The position numbers were made by a program, and so were the translations under genes. A stretch of 64,000 nucleotides of DNA, taken from the NCBI RefSeq assembly GCF_001653235.2, contig NC_035796.1, positions 1,240,001 to 1,304,000 of the forward strand, in the 5' to 3' direction. This stretch comes from Pochonia chlamydosporia 170 (lineage: Eukaryota > Ascomycota > Sordariomycetes > Hypocreales > Clavicipitaceae). The number at the start of each line of letters is the position of its first letter. Positions within the stretch are counted from its first letter, which is position 1. Below are positions 41,550-54,534 of the stretch, in pieces. The notes under the pieces are model-generated. The model saw only the letters and a program-made list of their open reading frames with translations, made no database searches and was not told where the DNA came from.

Positions 41550-44547
41550 CTACATAATATGAAAGCTGGCGTCATCAAACGGGTCATCAAACTCATCCCG
41601 AATTGATTTCGTCGCCGCTTCCTTTTTGGCTGCATCCTCCACGTCGCCCCAGTATACAAAGTCAACGAGCCCGCTGCGATTCTGTTCCAGCACCCGCGCA
41701 GTAGCAACGAGGCACTCTTCATCATCGCCTGCCAAGATACCTACGCCTAGATTTATCCTCTGTCTGTATGTGAGACGGTCGTCTGTGGTACAAACACGGG
41801 TGTACACGGGGTTCTTCAAGCGCTTCAGCTCGTCCTCAATCATGTCAAAGTACATCATGAAAGCTATTGTGATCCCGATATAGCTAATGCCAGATAATGG
41901 CACACTACCGGAGACGTCACGAAAAACATCCCATTCGACAAAGGAGAGAAGTTCACGATTCGACAATTTTGTTCTTCCCTTGCTGGAGTTCGACCTCGAG
42001 GTCGTGGGTTGTTGTATCTTGATGTTGGGTGTAGATTCCTTGAGCTCGTTGAGCACAGACGGCGGCACATCTGGCTGAGAGAGTTTGGACTTATGCAACC
42101 TTTCGAGATGACTCGCCATGTCGAGGAGAATTTGCTCGTCCATACCAGAGGCCCTTGCTTTGGCAGTCAACTCGGTATCAGCAAGGCGCTGCCGGCCAGT
42201 TTCTGCGTCGACTATTCGCCTCGTCTCACCTAGACGAATCGCGGCAAGCATGGAGTCTATCGGTAAGAGACTGTCTGGGATACGCCCCACATTCCATTGA
42301 GCTCTGCGATATACCGCTATATTCGACAGCTGCTTGAAAAGGCCGTTCGCCTGACCATCTGCAATTCCATACATGCCCCTGTCAGACGGGGCGCCTTGGG
42401 AGGGAAGGGTGCGGCGACTGCCGGTCTCGCGAACACGGGCAGTGAATGCAGAAATGAAGTCGGAGGTTGGAGCCTTGCCGTTACGAAAGAAAGAAGTTGG
42501 GAAAAGCATCTCCAAAGCGTGATACAGGCCTATTGGCCGTTCAATGTAGCCTTTCTGGACAAGCATATTGTGAATATGCACAAGAAGCATAGGCTCAGGC
42601 ATGGCATCCCATAAAAACATGCTGCTGGAATACGCGATATCAAGACCTTCCGTCAAACCCACGCCGCAGGGAAAAGGGGAGTATTCCCAAAGACCATTCG
42701 AATCAGTGGCGGCGAAGCGGGAGGGTGGAATAGTGTTTAACCCATACTGATACTTGCTCTCGCCTAGCCAGTTGATGAAGTCGAACTGGATAGCATCTAG
42801 AACCTCATAGAGCACTCTGGGACGGTAAGCACTTTCTTCTTCAAGGACCTGCTTCAGCATATAAGCTGCTTGAATATAACCCCTCCCAGTGTTCTGGGTC
42901 TGGCGGTCCAGGAACAAATCCACATCACGCCTCGGGCGGAACCCAGCAGCCGGAGGTTCCAATACGTGTCCCCGTAGAAAGCTCAGTGACCAACCTCGAG
43001 ATACAGTCAGCGCGTCGAGAATGCATTGAGGTTGAAATACATGATGCGGAAGGATCCGATGTCGGAAACTAGTTCCCGGCTTCTGCATAGCGAGACCAGT
43101 GACGAAGCCAGCAAACTCGTTCAGGCCAAACAGTCGTCGGTGTTGACTCCATGGGCCATTCACTGACCAGTCCGCCCTGGCCAAGTCGTGGGATTCGCCT
43201 CGTTGTGTATTCCGTTGCACTACAATGGACGAAAATACATTGACAAGATCATAGAGCCAGTTGATGGCATAGGAACGGCGCCATCAAATGCGATCCTCTT
43301 TGCTTGCAAGTTGGAGGTTAAAATGAGGGTCCCAATCCCGAATTTGCGCCAACATTGGCTTCGTGGGCTTTCCGGTGCGAGTCTTTTGGAAATCGGTTAT
43401 AAAGTCAACCAGGTTGAGATATGCGTGTATGAAGAAATGCTCCTTGACGTCGACATCAGCCTTTTGAGAGACGGATTTGTCAAGTCCGTCGTGGACCGTA
43501 TGCACTTTCGTGGAGAGAGCTTCGCGGTTCATCTAGCCCACCATGCGTTATAGTTTTGACCGCAGCTTCAAAACTATCGCGGCCTGGAAATTCTAGCAAT
43601 GTCGAAAACTCTAACTGCTGAATCGAAGCTATGGCGAGATTTGAAATAGTACCAGCGACAGCACTGTTCGTTTCATGGTATGCGACATTGCGCCATTGAT
43701 GCTGCAGAAATCCGCGAAGGGTGCTCATCTGCCTGAAAAGATCCAAAGCAGCAAAGTAGTAGTCGATCTGCTTGTCGTGGTCTCCTTCTCCCAGAATGCC
43801 GTAGTTTTGTAATGGTACATCGCCCAGAGTTGGTCCCTTTGCCCCTTTTCGCTGTTGGGTCTTCTTGTTCTTTGAGTGCCGAGCTTTCTTACCCTTGCCA
43901 GGACGAGCCTGCCTTTTCTGTCTAGGAGGTCCCTTCTTTTGAAGCTCCAAATCAGATGCATCTTCGACATCGCTGGGTTGATCTTGCTCGGCACCTTGGG
44001 GATGTGAGACGGAGAGAGTGCTGAATTTATTTGCAAAAATAATTGATTCGACGTCATCGCCGTGGTCGATTATCTCTTTGTCAACCGCTTCTTTGTCATC
44101 CTGCCAGCGATTACCACCCAAGATGTCAAATGCGTCTGTTAGGGCACCAATAAAGTGCTTGTGTGTTGAGTTATTTTTCTCGATAGCCGCGTCATTCTTG
44201 GTAGCCGCAAGCTGTAGGTAAGCTTGGTGGGCGGCAGATCTAGCTTTTATTATTGACTTGAACAGGAGATAGATTGGCGATGGGATCGAGTCACAGTGTT
44301 TTGCAATGACTTTGGCCATGGACACAAACCCTGCCACTGTGGTTTGCCCAGTCGTGTTTGCTGCGAGGTTGGCATCATCATGCCCGTTGGGAGGGTTGGC
44401 ATTCAGAAGAGCGTTAAAATTGTTAATGATCCAGTAAAGTAGATAACTGGTGTTCTGCTTATACTCTTGGTATGAGCTACGGAACGGCATGATGGAGCCG
44501 GGGACCAAGTCGGTGCTGGTGCCTGACATCAAAGTTCGCAGGGACAT
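41550..44547 (-). pseudogene. DUF6604-family protein gene with nonsense codon and frame change
   Basis: A roughly 1000-residue protein can be read in pieces from the ATG at 44547. The first piece (44547 to about 43530) begins near MPFRSSYQEYKQNTSYLLYWI, a DUF6604-like start, followed by a Lys/Arg-rich segment (RQKRQARPGKGKKARHSK). The next piece, in another frame (43532-43287), has VKEHFFIHAYLNLVDFITDFQ and RTGKPTKPMLAQIRDWDP. It then meets a TGA (43284-43286) and continues in the same frame with WRRSYAINWLYDLVNVFSS to the stop at 41550. The TGA stands where this family usually has Arg, as a CGA-to-TGA transition would give. The frame change near 43530 could be a very short 37-bp intron, but that is below the usual fungal minimum. 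Function of the family is unknown; a MITE lies just downstream. Confidence 0.65.
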
Positions 44548-45336
44548 GGGAGCTTGGGTTGAAGCAGCGGATGGGTCTCGTCACACTGGGACCTGATTGG
44601 GCGGCTGATGCAACTACGGACGACATGCAGCTTTTCGTGGGGAGGGGGACAAGCATCAATTGATGGTGGCATTTCCGCGAGTCTCTTGATCAAATAATGC
44701 ATCAGATCCAGTACGGCCGTACCTGACATTCACGGTCCCTTATGCCCTTATGTGTTCAATGCTCTGCATTGGGACCTTCCTGATCACAGTCGCGCGGAAT
44801 GGACGCAATGGCTCTGGTATCGAGGAGAAAAACAACTGCAGAGTTCAACTACCAGAGTTGACGTCTTGAGCTTGTAATTGGATTCAATGTTCTCTCAATG
44901 TTCTGACCGGGTCCAGTCTGCACCTGCCAACAGACAATGCAGGCACTGGGGGTCGAATAAGCGACCAGACATCAACAGTCTCGCTTCCAAGTTGCCTGAG
45001 ACTTGACTGCCTGCTTGTGCATTTGCTGTGGTCTGGTTGGTCGGCTGCGCCCCGAACGGTTCCCTGTCTCGCCAAAAACACGGGATATAATGGGCCTTGC
45101 AGCTGCTTAGTTGCGCCACCTTTGGGCCAGACCGTTCTTCAGGCTGTCGTTCGATGTCATCAATTCTTGATGAACCTTTCTCTTCCATCCGTAACTCGTT
45201 TATGCACAGACCGCTTCGGCACGGGCTGATCAGCTCGCTTCCAAGGTGCCAGAGAATGATCTCTCCTACTCATCTCGCTCGACAAAGTTGGTTGCTGGCT
45301 GCAGCCGGTGCCCATGATTGAATAGCTTCTCGGATC
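44548..45336. other. Intergenic, divergent promoter region
   Basis: No gene seen between the divergent DUF6604 pseudogene and the acid phosphatase. Confidence 0.4.
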
Positions 45337-46967
45337 ATGGCGTTGTTGCATCGCGCTGCAGTAGCACTAGTGCTCCTTGTCTTCGCAACTTCAGATTGTG
45401 TCGTGGCTCATAATCGATATCCGCCAAAGCCGGTTGACCTGACCACGCCTGTTCAACAACACATCGCCATACATGGCCCGAATGGTATGTAGAGCACAGA
45501 CTTGTCGCTCTAGACGCATGTAACTCACTCTTACTAGAGGTCTCTGTCGCCTGGGGTACATATAAGCGTCTGAGCGAACCATGCGTTGAATTTGGGACCA
45601 GTAACGACACCCTAACGAGGCGGGCATGCTCGAAGACATCTGTGACATATCCAACATCGCGCACATGGTTCAACTCGGTCATTTTGGACGGCTTGACGCC
45701 TGCGACGACATACTATTACAAGATTGTGTCTACAAACTCCAGTGTCGATCAATTCATGAGCCCACGAATAGCAGGCGATACAACGCCGTTTGCCATGAAT
45801 GTTGTCATTGACCTTGGTGTCTACGGCGCTGATGGCTACACCACCGACAAGAGAGACCTCATCCCGACCATTGAGCCTTCTCTGAACCACTCAACCATTG
45901 GCAGACTTGCCACCACAATTAATGATTACGAATTCATCATTCATCCCGGCGACTTTGCATACGCCGACAAGTGGTATGAGAACCCGAAAAATCGAGAAGA
46001 CGGGGAAGCTGCATATACGTCGATTCTAGAGCAGTTTTACCAGCAGCTGGCTCCAATTGCAAGTCGCAAACCGTACATGGCTAGCCCCGGCAACCATGAA
46101 GCCGGATGCGACATTACTCGTCACATAGAGGGAGACTGCCCTACGGGCCAGAGCAACTTTACTGACTTCATGAATCGATTTGGCCCTGTTGCCCCTACGG
46201 CGTTTGCGTCGTCATCGTACAATGCTACTGCGAAGTCGAAAGCTGCCACGGCACAGAGGCTGGCTAGGCCGCCGTTTTGGTACTCTTTCGAATACGGTAT
46301 GGCCCATGTTGTCATGTTCAACACGGAGACTGATTTCTTCAAGGCTCCAGAGGGAATTGGCGGCTGGACCGGTGACGACTCGGGACCGTTTGGCTTTCCA
46401 AACCAGCAACTGGACTTTCTGGAAGCCGACCTGGCATCTGTGGATCGTACAGTGACGCCCTGGTTGATTGTCGCCGCCCACCGGCCATGGTACACTACTG
46501 GTGGGGGAGAAGTCTGTCGACCTTGTAAACAGGCGTTTGAACCCGTATTTGCCAAGTACGGTGTAGACTTGGCCATCTTTGGGCATGTACACAACTCGCA
46601 GCGTTTCGTACCCGTCAATGACAGCGTCGCCGATCCAAAAGGGATGAACAACCCCACTGCGCCAATGTACATCGTTGCGGGCGGAGCAGGAAACATTGAA
46701 GGACTGAAACATATCGGCAAAAATGTGTCGTATAATGCGTTTGCATATGCGGAAGACTTTAGTTTCGCAACGATAAAATTTAAGGATAAACAGCATTTGC
46801 AGGTTGACTTTATTAGGTCTCGGACGGGAGAAGTTATAGACACGAGTGTGTTGTACAAGGAGCATGCGCAACAGTTTACACTGGTAGATGGGAAGCCTAG
46901 TTCATCGGGAAGCAGGCTGGGTGCCTTTTTGGCGATTATTGTTCTTGCATTTGCTGTGGCTATTTGA
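45337..46967 (+). CDS. GPI-anchored purple acid phosphatase
   Basis: Exon 1 is 45337-45484, a 53-bp phase-1 intron follows (GTATGT to TACTAG), and exon 2 is 45538-46967, giving 525 residues. A signal peptide (MALLHRAAVALVLLVFATS...VVA) is followed by a fibronectin-like N-domain (VSVAWGTYKRL...LTPATTYYYKIV). The metallophosphatase domain then carries the metal motifs in order: DLGVYG, GDFAYADKWY, SPGNHEAG, VAAHRPWYTT and GHVHNSQR. Many N-x-S/T sites are present. The C-terminus (GKPSSSGSRLGAFLAIIVLAFAVAI) is a GPI-attachment signal: small residues, then a hydrophobic tail. Such enzymes release phosphate from organic esters at the cell surface or wall, and in fungi are often induced under phosphate starvation; that regulation is not visible here. 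Intact in every motif. Confidence 0.9.
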
Positions 46968-48676
46968 TATCACGACTTTATGTATACTCTTTAGCGATCA
47001 TTTCTTTCCGCATTATCAAGAAAGACATTATTTAGCAGAGTCTCGATGTATGTTTCGTGCAAATCGACAGCAACCCTTGGTGCAATAACAAACCCACTGA
47101 GACGTTAAGGGGTATCAATGGTGGGACTGACGGGTTTCATAACCCGCGCGTCTACAATTAAGAGTCCGGTATCTTGGTGAAGCGTTATGAGCCAAGGGGG
47201 TTTGCATTGGCCTCAACTGGTAATGATGGGTCAGTTTTCCGTCATATACGCTCAACGACGTCAGACTAATGCGAACATCACCTTGCCTGCTCCAGTCGAA
47301 CGAGGTTTTATGCAGCATCAACGCATACATCCTGCGCGATGCATGCGGGGACATTGACCCAACTCGTTCTGCTTTTCTCCAAGCGTAGCTGAATTCATGC
47401 CATGGAGTCATCGCGATCGACAGCATACAAACGCCAAGTATGAAAATGCAAACCAGCATAGAACGGAGTGTACTCATGCGGCCATTTCTTAGCGCTCGAG
47501 GCACAGGGATACAGTAAAAAGGTATACGCGTTGCGGGCCATCGTTCGAGGACATCTAGGACGGGGAGGACGAATGTTCGACGGCAAATCGAATACGTTCA
47601 AGGACCATATTCTCAAGTCATCCGTGATCTCAGGCAATCCTGCTCATCCATCGGCAATGTTCACCTCCTCTCGGCCAGTCACCAATTTGATTGGAGTTTC
47701 AGTCGTGAGAACGTCGATATGGTCGCAGGTAACGTACACACGCAGCTTGCCGAATTCACTGGCAAGCAACCGCAATTCGAAGTCCATAGAAATTTGTATT
47801 GTAACAGGTTTGGGGTCGGTGCCGGTCATTTCGCATGTCGGTCATGCATCGGCAACATGGCATCGTTGGATAGTCTCCCAAACCGGGAACCGGTACGCAT
47901 CGTATTCATTGTGTTCGTCATCGAGTGTCGATTGATAGTTCCTGCCCTTTCTGAACAAGTTACTGCAATGCGCCCGTGCCAAGAAATTGTAGCCGCACAA
48001 AATCCGTTCCATCACACTGTGGCGTGAGGAGGATCATCAGTGGCATCCCAGAAACTCCTTGGCACTGCTTGGCGTGCGTACAAGGCGCAATCCGCCAAGT
48101 CCCACCGAGTCAGGGCAGAATGAACAGAAATAGCACATCATTCAGTATCTAGTCGATTTGGGCAGGAGGAAAGAAAATGCCAAGACGGTTCGCGCCCCGA
48201 GCCGATCGATCAATGCGACTCCTTGGCGTTTCACGGATTCGCCAAAAACAAGGATTGCCGCACACCCAGCATTTTTAATACAGTCTCTTCACCCCCTGGC
48301 GGACCTGACGCCCTATGTCAATGAGGCTCTTGCATCTCCATCCGCATGTCAAGATAAACTTGTCAAAGGGCGTGGAATCGGTCGCGGATGGAGATTAACA
48401 TCGATGGCGTATCCGCCACTAGACGACTGTGGGCCAATAGATGGACTCCGTTTAGACAAGGACCACGAAGCCGACACCATATCGAATCGAATATTTTCTA
48501 TTGGATGAGTTTGTTTGTACGACATGTCATGTTCACTTCGACGTTTTCTGTTCTTTAAAATAAGAAATGTAAATTTATACAGACTTGTTTGAAGATCTAC
48601 CGAGCGGCTGTAAGTAAGGAAGCTTGCAGATGAGGACCCAGCCATACTCGAATTAACACTCTGACCAACTCGCCAA
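46968..48676. other. Intergenic with a possible gene fragment
   Basis: No intact gene. On the minus strand 47829-47395 is one frame interrupted by a single TGA (47644-47646). It reads GKLRVYVTCDHIDVLTTETPIK before the stop and LPEITDDLRIWSLNVFDLP after it, which looks like degenerate coding sequence of unknown family. A short minus frame at 47115-47504 has a hydrophobic start but is otherwise unsupported. Confidence 0.3.
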
Positions 48677-50639
48677 CTAGAACATCTTGTGGACGAAGCG
48701 TTTCCACGTGGGCATGGCAGCCACCCTGGCTCTATAAGCCTTGATTTCGTCCCAGTCCAACTCGCGGCGACCGGTGTCAACATCGATCTGGGGAGTACGC
48801 AGCCAACCCTCACGCTTCCAGAGGTAGCCGATGGCCCAGAAGAAGAGAATGACGGGAGCGGCAAGATACTGCTGGAAGAAGCTCTTGGCAGTGCCCATAC
48901 CGGACTCTCCAGGAGGGGCGACAATGGCAGAGTAGAACTATCAGGTGTTAGCAGATGAACCCCAGACTTTGTGGAAGAGCCGCGAGGGAAGAAACTAACC
49001 TGTGCCATCAAGACAATCACGCAGAGGAAGAGACCCAGCCAAGAGCCGTAGACTCCACCGGCAGCTCGGAAAGGAATCTCGTCCAGGGTGTGACCGTGGT
49101 ATTTCCAGGCCTTACGGAATCGAATGTGAGCTACACAGACAGAGCCCCAAGTAAAGAGAGTGGCGAGACCAGAAATAGAGAGCAACCACGTGAAGACGAC
49201 GGGACCGGTGGCGCTAAGACTGACAAAGGCAATAAGACCAAAGAGAATAATGATAATGACAGAGAACAGAGGTCGGCCCGATTTGTCAATGTATGTGAAG
49301 ATCTTGGGCGCATATCTCTGCTGCGCAAGGGCAGTAAGAGTTCGAGAGCCTCCATAAACGGCGGAGACACTGATGGACATGACGGAGATAAGGATGACCA
49401 GATTCATAAAGTGGTCGAATCCGTTAAGACCAGCGTATTTACCAACGAGCACAAAAGGCGATGCCTTGGGGTCATTGTAAGCACCGGCATTCAGCAACGC
49501 TGGGTCAGAGTCATCGATAAGCAGGCCGACGAAGAAGAGACCCAGGATATAGAAGAGGGTGATTCGCCAGAAGACCTGTTTGATGGCGCTGGGCATAGTC
49601 TTGACGGGATTGCTAGACTCTGCTGCAGCAAGACCGACAAGTTCAGTACCGGAAAAGGAGAACGCAGCCGTGACGAAGACGGAGCAGAATCCCTTGAAGC
49701 CGTTCTTAAAGGCACCTGGGTTGTACCAGTAGCGGGCACCCCAGTACTCATCGTATCGGCCGCCAGAGGGGCCGCCGCCGCAAACAAGAACCAGGGCAAT
49801 AATCATGAAGACGACAATGGCGATGAGTTTGAATAGGGAAGCCCAGAACTCTTCTTCAGCGTAGCCGAGGGCGCCGAAGATGTTAATGATGATGATGACG
49901 ACTAGGAACACGGCGATCCAGACGCCAACGGAAATATCGGCGTTCCAGTATTGGATGGAAATACCACAGACTGTTAGTTCGAGAGGTAAGACGGAGGCCC
50001 ATTGCAGCACGTAGTTCCATCCCATGGCGAAACCCCATGAGGGGTCGATGAAGCGGGCTGAGTATGTGTAGAAACTACCAGAGACGGGATACATGATGGC
50101 GAGTTCACCGAGCGCGTGGACTGAGTAGGGTGTTAGCAGGTGTTGAGATGGCGCGGGATTGTTTGCGAGAATGAGCCGCAGATCTGAAGGTTCTCATGCA
50201 TGGAGTCGTCAACTTACCGACGTTGAACATCATCACACCGATAATTAAGAAGTCGACAAAGAGAGATCCAGGTCCCTATTCAATCGCGCATTAGCAAATC
50301 AGTTCTCTCAATTGAACGATGAAAAAATAAACTTACGCCATTCGCAAGCGCACCACCAGAACCGACAAAGAAACCAGCACCGATAGAGCCACCAATTGCA
50401 ATCATGTTAAGATGGCGAGCGCGAATAGGACGCTCCAGCTCAACAATGCCCCATCCATAATGTTGCTTCTTGAACGACTCGAGGTTGAGACCATTACGGG
50501 TCATGAAATCAGGATGAGGTTCACAAATGGTAGACTCCTTGGTCATGATCGTGGTGGTACCCTCAAGAGGAGCCTGGGTATGGCCCTTCTCCGCGTCGGA
50601 GAAAGGCCCAGCTTCCACCTCCTTGTGCGTATCCGACAT
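48677..50639 (-). CDS. General amino acid permease (YAT family)
   Basis: Four exons: 50639-50337, 50275-50218, 50120-49000 and 48937-48677, giving 580 residues. Introns are 61, 97 and 62 bp with GTAAGT, GTAAGT and GTTAGT donors. After a hydrophilic N-terminus (about 75 residues) comes RHLNMIAIGGSIGAGFFVGSGGAL, the TM1 substrate-binding motif of yeast-type amino acid transporters (APC superfamily). VHALGELAIMYPVSGSFYTY and FSGTELVGLAAAESSNP follow, both classic YAT signatures. About twelve membrane segments are visible. The C-terminal tail ends ...PTWKRFVHKMF. It imports amino acids with protons across the plasma membrane; the substrate range cannot be read from sequence. Such permeases are usually controlled by nitrogen quality and by ubiquitination of N-terminal lysines, which is inference here. 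All exon phases agree and no defect is seen. Confidence 0.92.
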
Positions 50640-53600
50640 TGTTGCCTCTCTACTTCAATGTTGTAGAAGCTGTTTGTCGGCAAGTTAATGAAGCTTTTCA
50701 CAGCAGGGACAACGTATGAGTCCTCCGAGAACAGACGCGACTAGAGTAAACAGGAAGCAAAAAAAAAGGGGAGCCGACAGGTGCGGGAACCACGTCTCAT
50801 AAAGCTCTTCTGGAAGCTTTTCCCGGTCCTTTCATGCAGGAAAGGGTGGCATTGGGATTAATAAATGATCGGCGACTTCCTCTTCCAACCAAGCAGGCCG
50901 GCCATGGTTCAAGCTCGCAGAAGCCATTAGTGTTGATCGAGTTGAAAGCTGGTCACCTGCTTTTTGCCTGGCCTGGCTTTGTGCCGTCGGAGCATCCATC
51001 CAAGGTTGGTTGCAAGGAATATCGATTTCATGTGGCCGGGATAATTAGCTTAAGCCAGGTGGCAACAAATGGCGTTTCCAGACGATCAACGAAGGCAACG
51101 CGTTGGGGATGGCTTCAGTCCCATAATAGCATGGCGTTTGACGCAGCCGTTGAATGGCTTGAATTGTTATCTGCGCCCGCTTTCATGGCAGATTGAGTGA
51201 CGACGAGGCTACTCTGCTCCATAATTCCTGACAGAGTACCTGGACGGATATCACTGTGTGTTACAGTATGTTACAGTATCATCGTATCCTCTTGTAAGGC
51301 CACGACCATATCTGCTACCCTCAGATGGGGACCCGTAGCCCCCATAATACGCCCGCGCTAGCTTATCATCTCGCCCAGAAAAGAGCACTTGAAGACGACG
51401 GGGTGATTTGAAGCGAGGCAACGGGTAACTAACGAGGCAAGGGGGGTCTGGGTTAACCAAAGACCGAGCAAACGGTGTCTCTCTGTGTAAAGTCAGTGGC
51501 ACAAAGGGACCCGCGTCTTCTCATGTCCCCCAGCAAACGAAGCCGTCTTCCCTGCATCGAGGAAATTGACCCGTCAAAGGGGCCCGCATCCAAGAGGGCC
51601 TTTTGGGCAGCTCAAGAGGTGGCGCTAGTGCAGGTGTGACAGGATTGCTGGTTGTGGCGTTATCAGGCCGGCAATTTTGATCCGAGTTTTGGTGATGGTT
51701 TGCGGGGGTGGTGGTTTGCGTCAGCATGGGGTGTAAGCACCAAGGGCAAGGATCGGCAACCCGACCAAGGGCCATGGACAGTAGAGTTTGGGAGAAGATT
51801 ATTTGGGTTGGTGATAAGCTCACTGGGCCGCCTCGCCTTGCCTCGTCTCGCCTCAGAACAGGCTTCGTCGAAGGATGGTGGCGATCCGGATGGACAAGTT
51901 TTTTGTGTTTCCAGAGAGCCTCATTTTGACTTGATCCATTTCGTTCTAACTTCTAAAACGGCCAGAAGAAGACTGGAAAGCCAATCTCTTACCTCAAACA
52001 CCACCACCAATGTCACAACATCCCCAACTCTGGTCCCGTCAGTCCAGCTGGGAAATCGTGGCGTGAAAGTTGACCACTAGGCTTCTGTCCTGCTTCTAGA
52101 AGAAGTTTTGTCTCCACGGCGTAGTCCGTCATGGTTCCTTCACCTTGACCTTGACAACAGGGTCTACGAACTTGGAACTAGGGAGCAATGCCCCAATTTG
52201 TCTTTGTTCCGCCCTCAATGAACCGATACACAATCAAATGCCTCATACCCCTATCGGGCCATGAATTCCACATCCGTCACGAACCGCGAATCATGAGTAG
52301 ATAATGGAGGGAATGTGTCAATGGCTGCAGCCAAGTTGTCGACCTCAAAAGGTTTGACCTACATAACTCTTCGTCACCGTGGACCAATTTGGCTTCAATG
52401 GCTTGTGTTCCAAACTCCCAACAGAGACAACTTCAAGTAGAAACTCCAAGGTACACGCCAGCCAACTCTAAATGTAAGCCGTCACATGTCACTCGACCAT
52501 ACATGTGCCCATGCTAACTAGGAATCTATCATTAGCCCGAGGTTCACACAATCAACTAGCAACCTCATCCTCATTCGTCCTTTAACCTTGTCTTGTCCCC
52601 GTTTCTTCCTGACAGTGAATTTGCCCCCACCGGCGTCTGAATTACACCAAAACCTGGTGCAAGTCACCTGGGGAAGAGCACATCAACGACTCCACTGCTC
52701 TCTTTAGAATCAGGTTATGTGGACACACACGGGCACGCCGTTCCATGCGGGGTATTAGCCGCTGGGCGTTGAGTCGATGGATCTTGTCCCGCGTTAGTGG
52801 CGCGATGAAGAAACATCACGGTACGCATTGGCCAACTTGGAGGGCGCAAAAAACATATGCCATTCAAGCTGTTCATACTATTGAAAACGGAACACACGGC
52901 TCTTTTCCGCTCGCAAGGTTAGAAACAACACCAGTGACAAGGTAGGTTGTCGGCTGGCATAGGCATAAAGTCAAATGTGGTTGTGTAGCTGGCCATCCCT
53001 CCCCCCGTTTCGGCCGGTGATTCTGGAAAAGCCAGCTAGTCAGTGTAGAGTCAATAAACGTAATACGAATTCAACCAAGCGTCCATGTTCTCATCCAATA
53101 ACTATCCTTCCCCATACTTCACGGATATTGTTGGTATCCATTCTGCATCGTTAGTCTACCGGAACTAAAGGTCAACGGTGGATGCGAGGCCAATGTGACC
53201 TCCCTTTGATGGGGTCTCCAGAACTGATGCGAGTTCCACATATCCGTCCTGGAGATGTTGGCTGCAGTTGGAGTCTGTCTCCAATTGTGAGCTTCTCGCA
53301 TTGTGCTGGGGGCGGGAACGACTTTGAACTAGCCCTCAGTTGGAACAAGACACGTTCGGTTCGCCAAGGGTGTTACATCGTCTCGTCTGACATACAGACC
53401 CTGTTATGTCGTTTACAGCCAGTTGCCATAAATAAATTAGCATATTTAAAGAAAGTTGTAATGAATCACAACATCTCAGACATGAAGGCAGAATACCGAC
53501 CAGGGATATGAACGGCAAGGAAACATCTACCATCACGTAAAGAAACGAATAAACAGTTCTAGAAGGCTTCTCTTGGCGCATTCACGTCAATCCGGGATGA

Positions 53601-54534
53601 TTGCGACAAGAGTGCCGCTGTATCCGAAGAACATGACATGGATAATCCAACACTGAGTCAAACTCGAAACTAAACACTGCCGTCGGCTCCGTGAGGCTCT
53701 TCCCGAACTCCGCCCAGAGGGCGCAGAATATACAGGAGAAAGCTGTCAGCTATAGGTCACAGCTGAATTCGGTCAAATGAGAAGGATTGAGTTGGTCATC
53801 AAGTGTCTTGCCAGCTGGGATACGGTGATCGGGCAGAGATCTGCTCCTCCTCTCCGGCACATCATACATAGATTGATATTGCCTCGGTTCATGGAGAGAC
53901 AACAGTTCGAAGCAACGCATTGCACCCTCAGAGCTAGTTACTATAACCTTTCGACAAGAAAGTGGTTGATTCTGGTCAACCCAACATGCCACAATGGCAA
54001 TACTACGTGCAATAAGTGTCTCTCCTCAAAATTGAGGTGGTGGCAACCCTGCAGGTCATTACTCTGCCACAGCTCTCTCCCATGCTCCCGCCTCTGACTT
54101 TGATTGACTCACAACATGTTAACCTGACACTGACTGCAACCAAGAACTAAAAGGGCTTCATAAAGACAGTGTTGTGAAACGTATCCCGGTTAATGGTCAC
54201 ATACTACTTTCATGATTTAATAATCTACGCATTTGATCCTCTCAGGCAACATTAACAACCACCGCTTGCCGTACTCCGAAAATCAACACACCCTATACGC
54301 TGGAGTACAATCAATTTTTGGCACCACACCATAGTATCGCCGGACTCATATCAGTGCATATACCCGAAGAACCATTTGTTCGATAGAATCAGGCCGCGGC
54401 AAACCCGACTTTGTGTTTGGAGCCCAAGGTCTTGCATGATTCAAAAACCCAAACTACGCAACATTTTAGACCGCAGCCATTCGTCATCATAACAACTGTG
54501 ACCTTAAGACGTCACATTTAATTACAAACAACAA
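50640..54534. other. Intergenic, 3.9 kb without a gene
   Basis: No coding frame with recognisable features. Frames up to 142 aa (51652-52080 plus) are low-complexity or have no domain. The first kilobase is the promoter region of the permease. Confidence 0.45.

Noticed and set aside
46121..46871. Two long minus-strand frames (245 and 219 codons) over the acid phosphatase
   Set aside because: They lie opposite the conserved metal motifs of the phosphatase and have no features of their own.
48955..49836. 293-codon plus-strand open frame over the permease
   Set aside because: It is antisense to confirmed permease exons, highly charged and without a domain.
51652..52080. 142-codon plus-strand frame upstream of the permease
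   Set aside because: Low-complexity Gly/Arg/Trp composition and no domain or conserved start.
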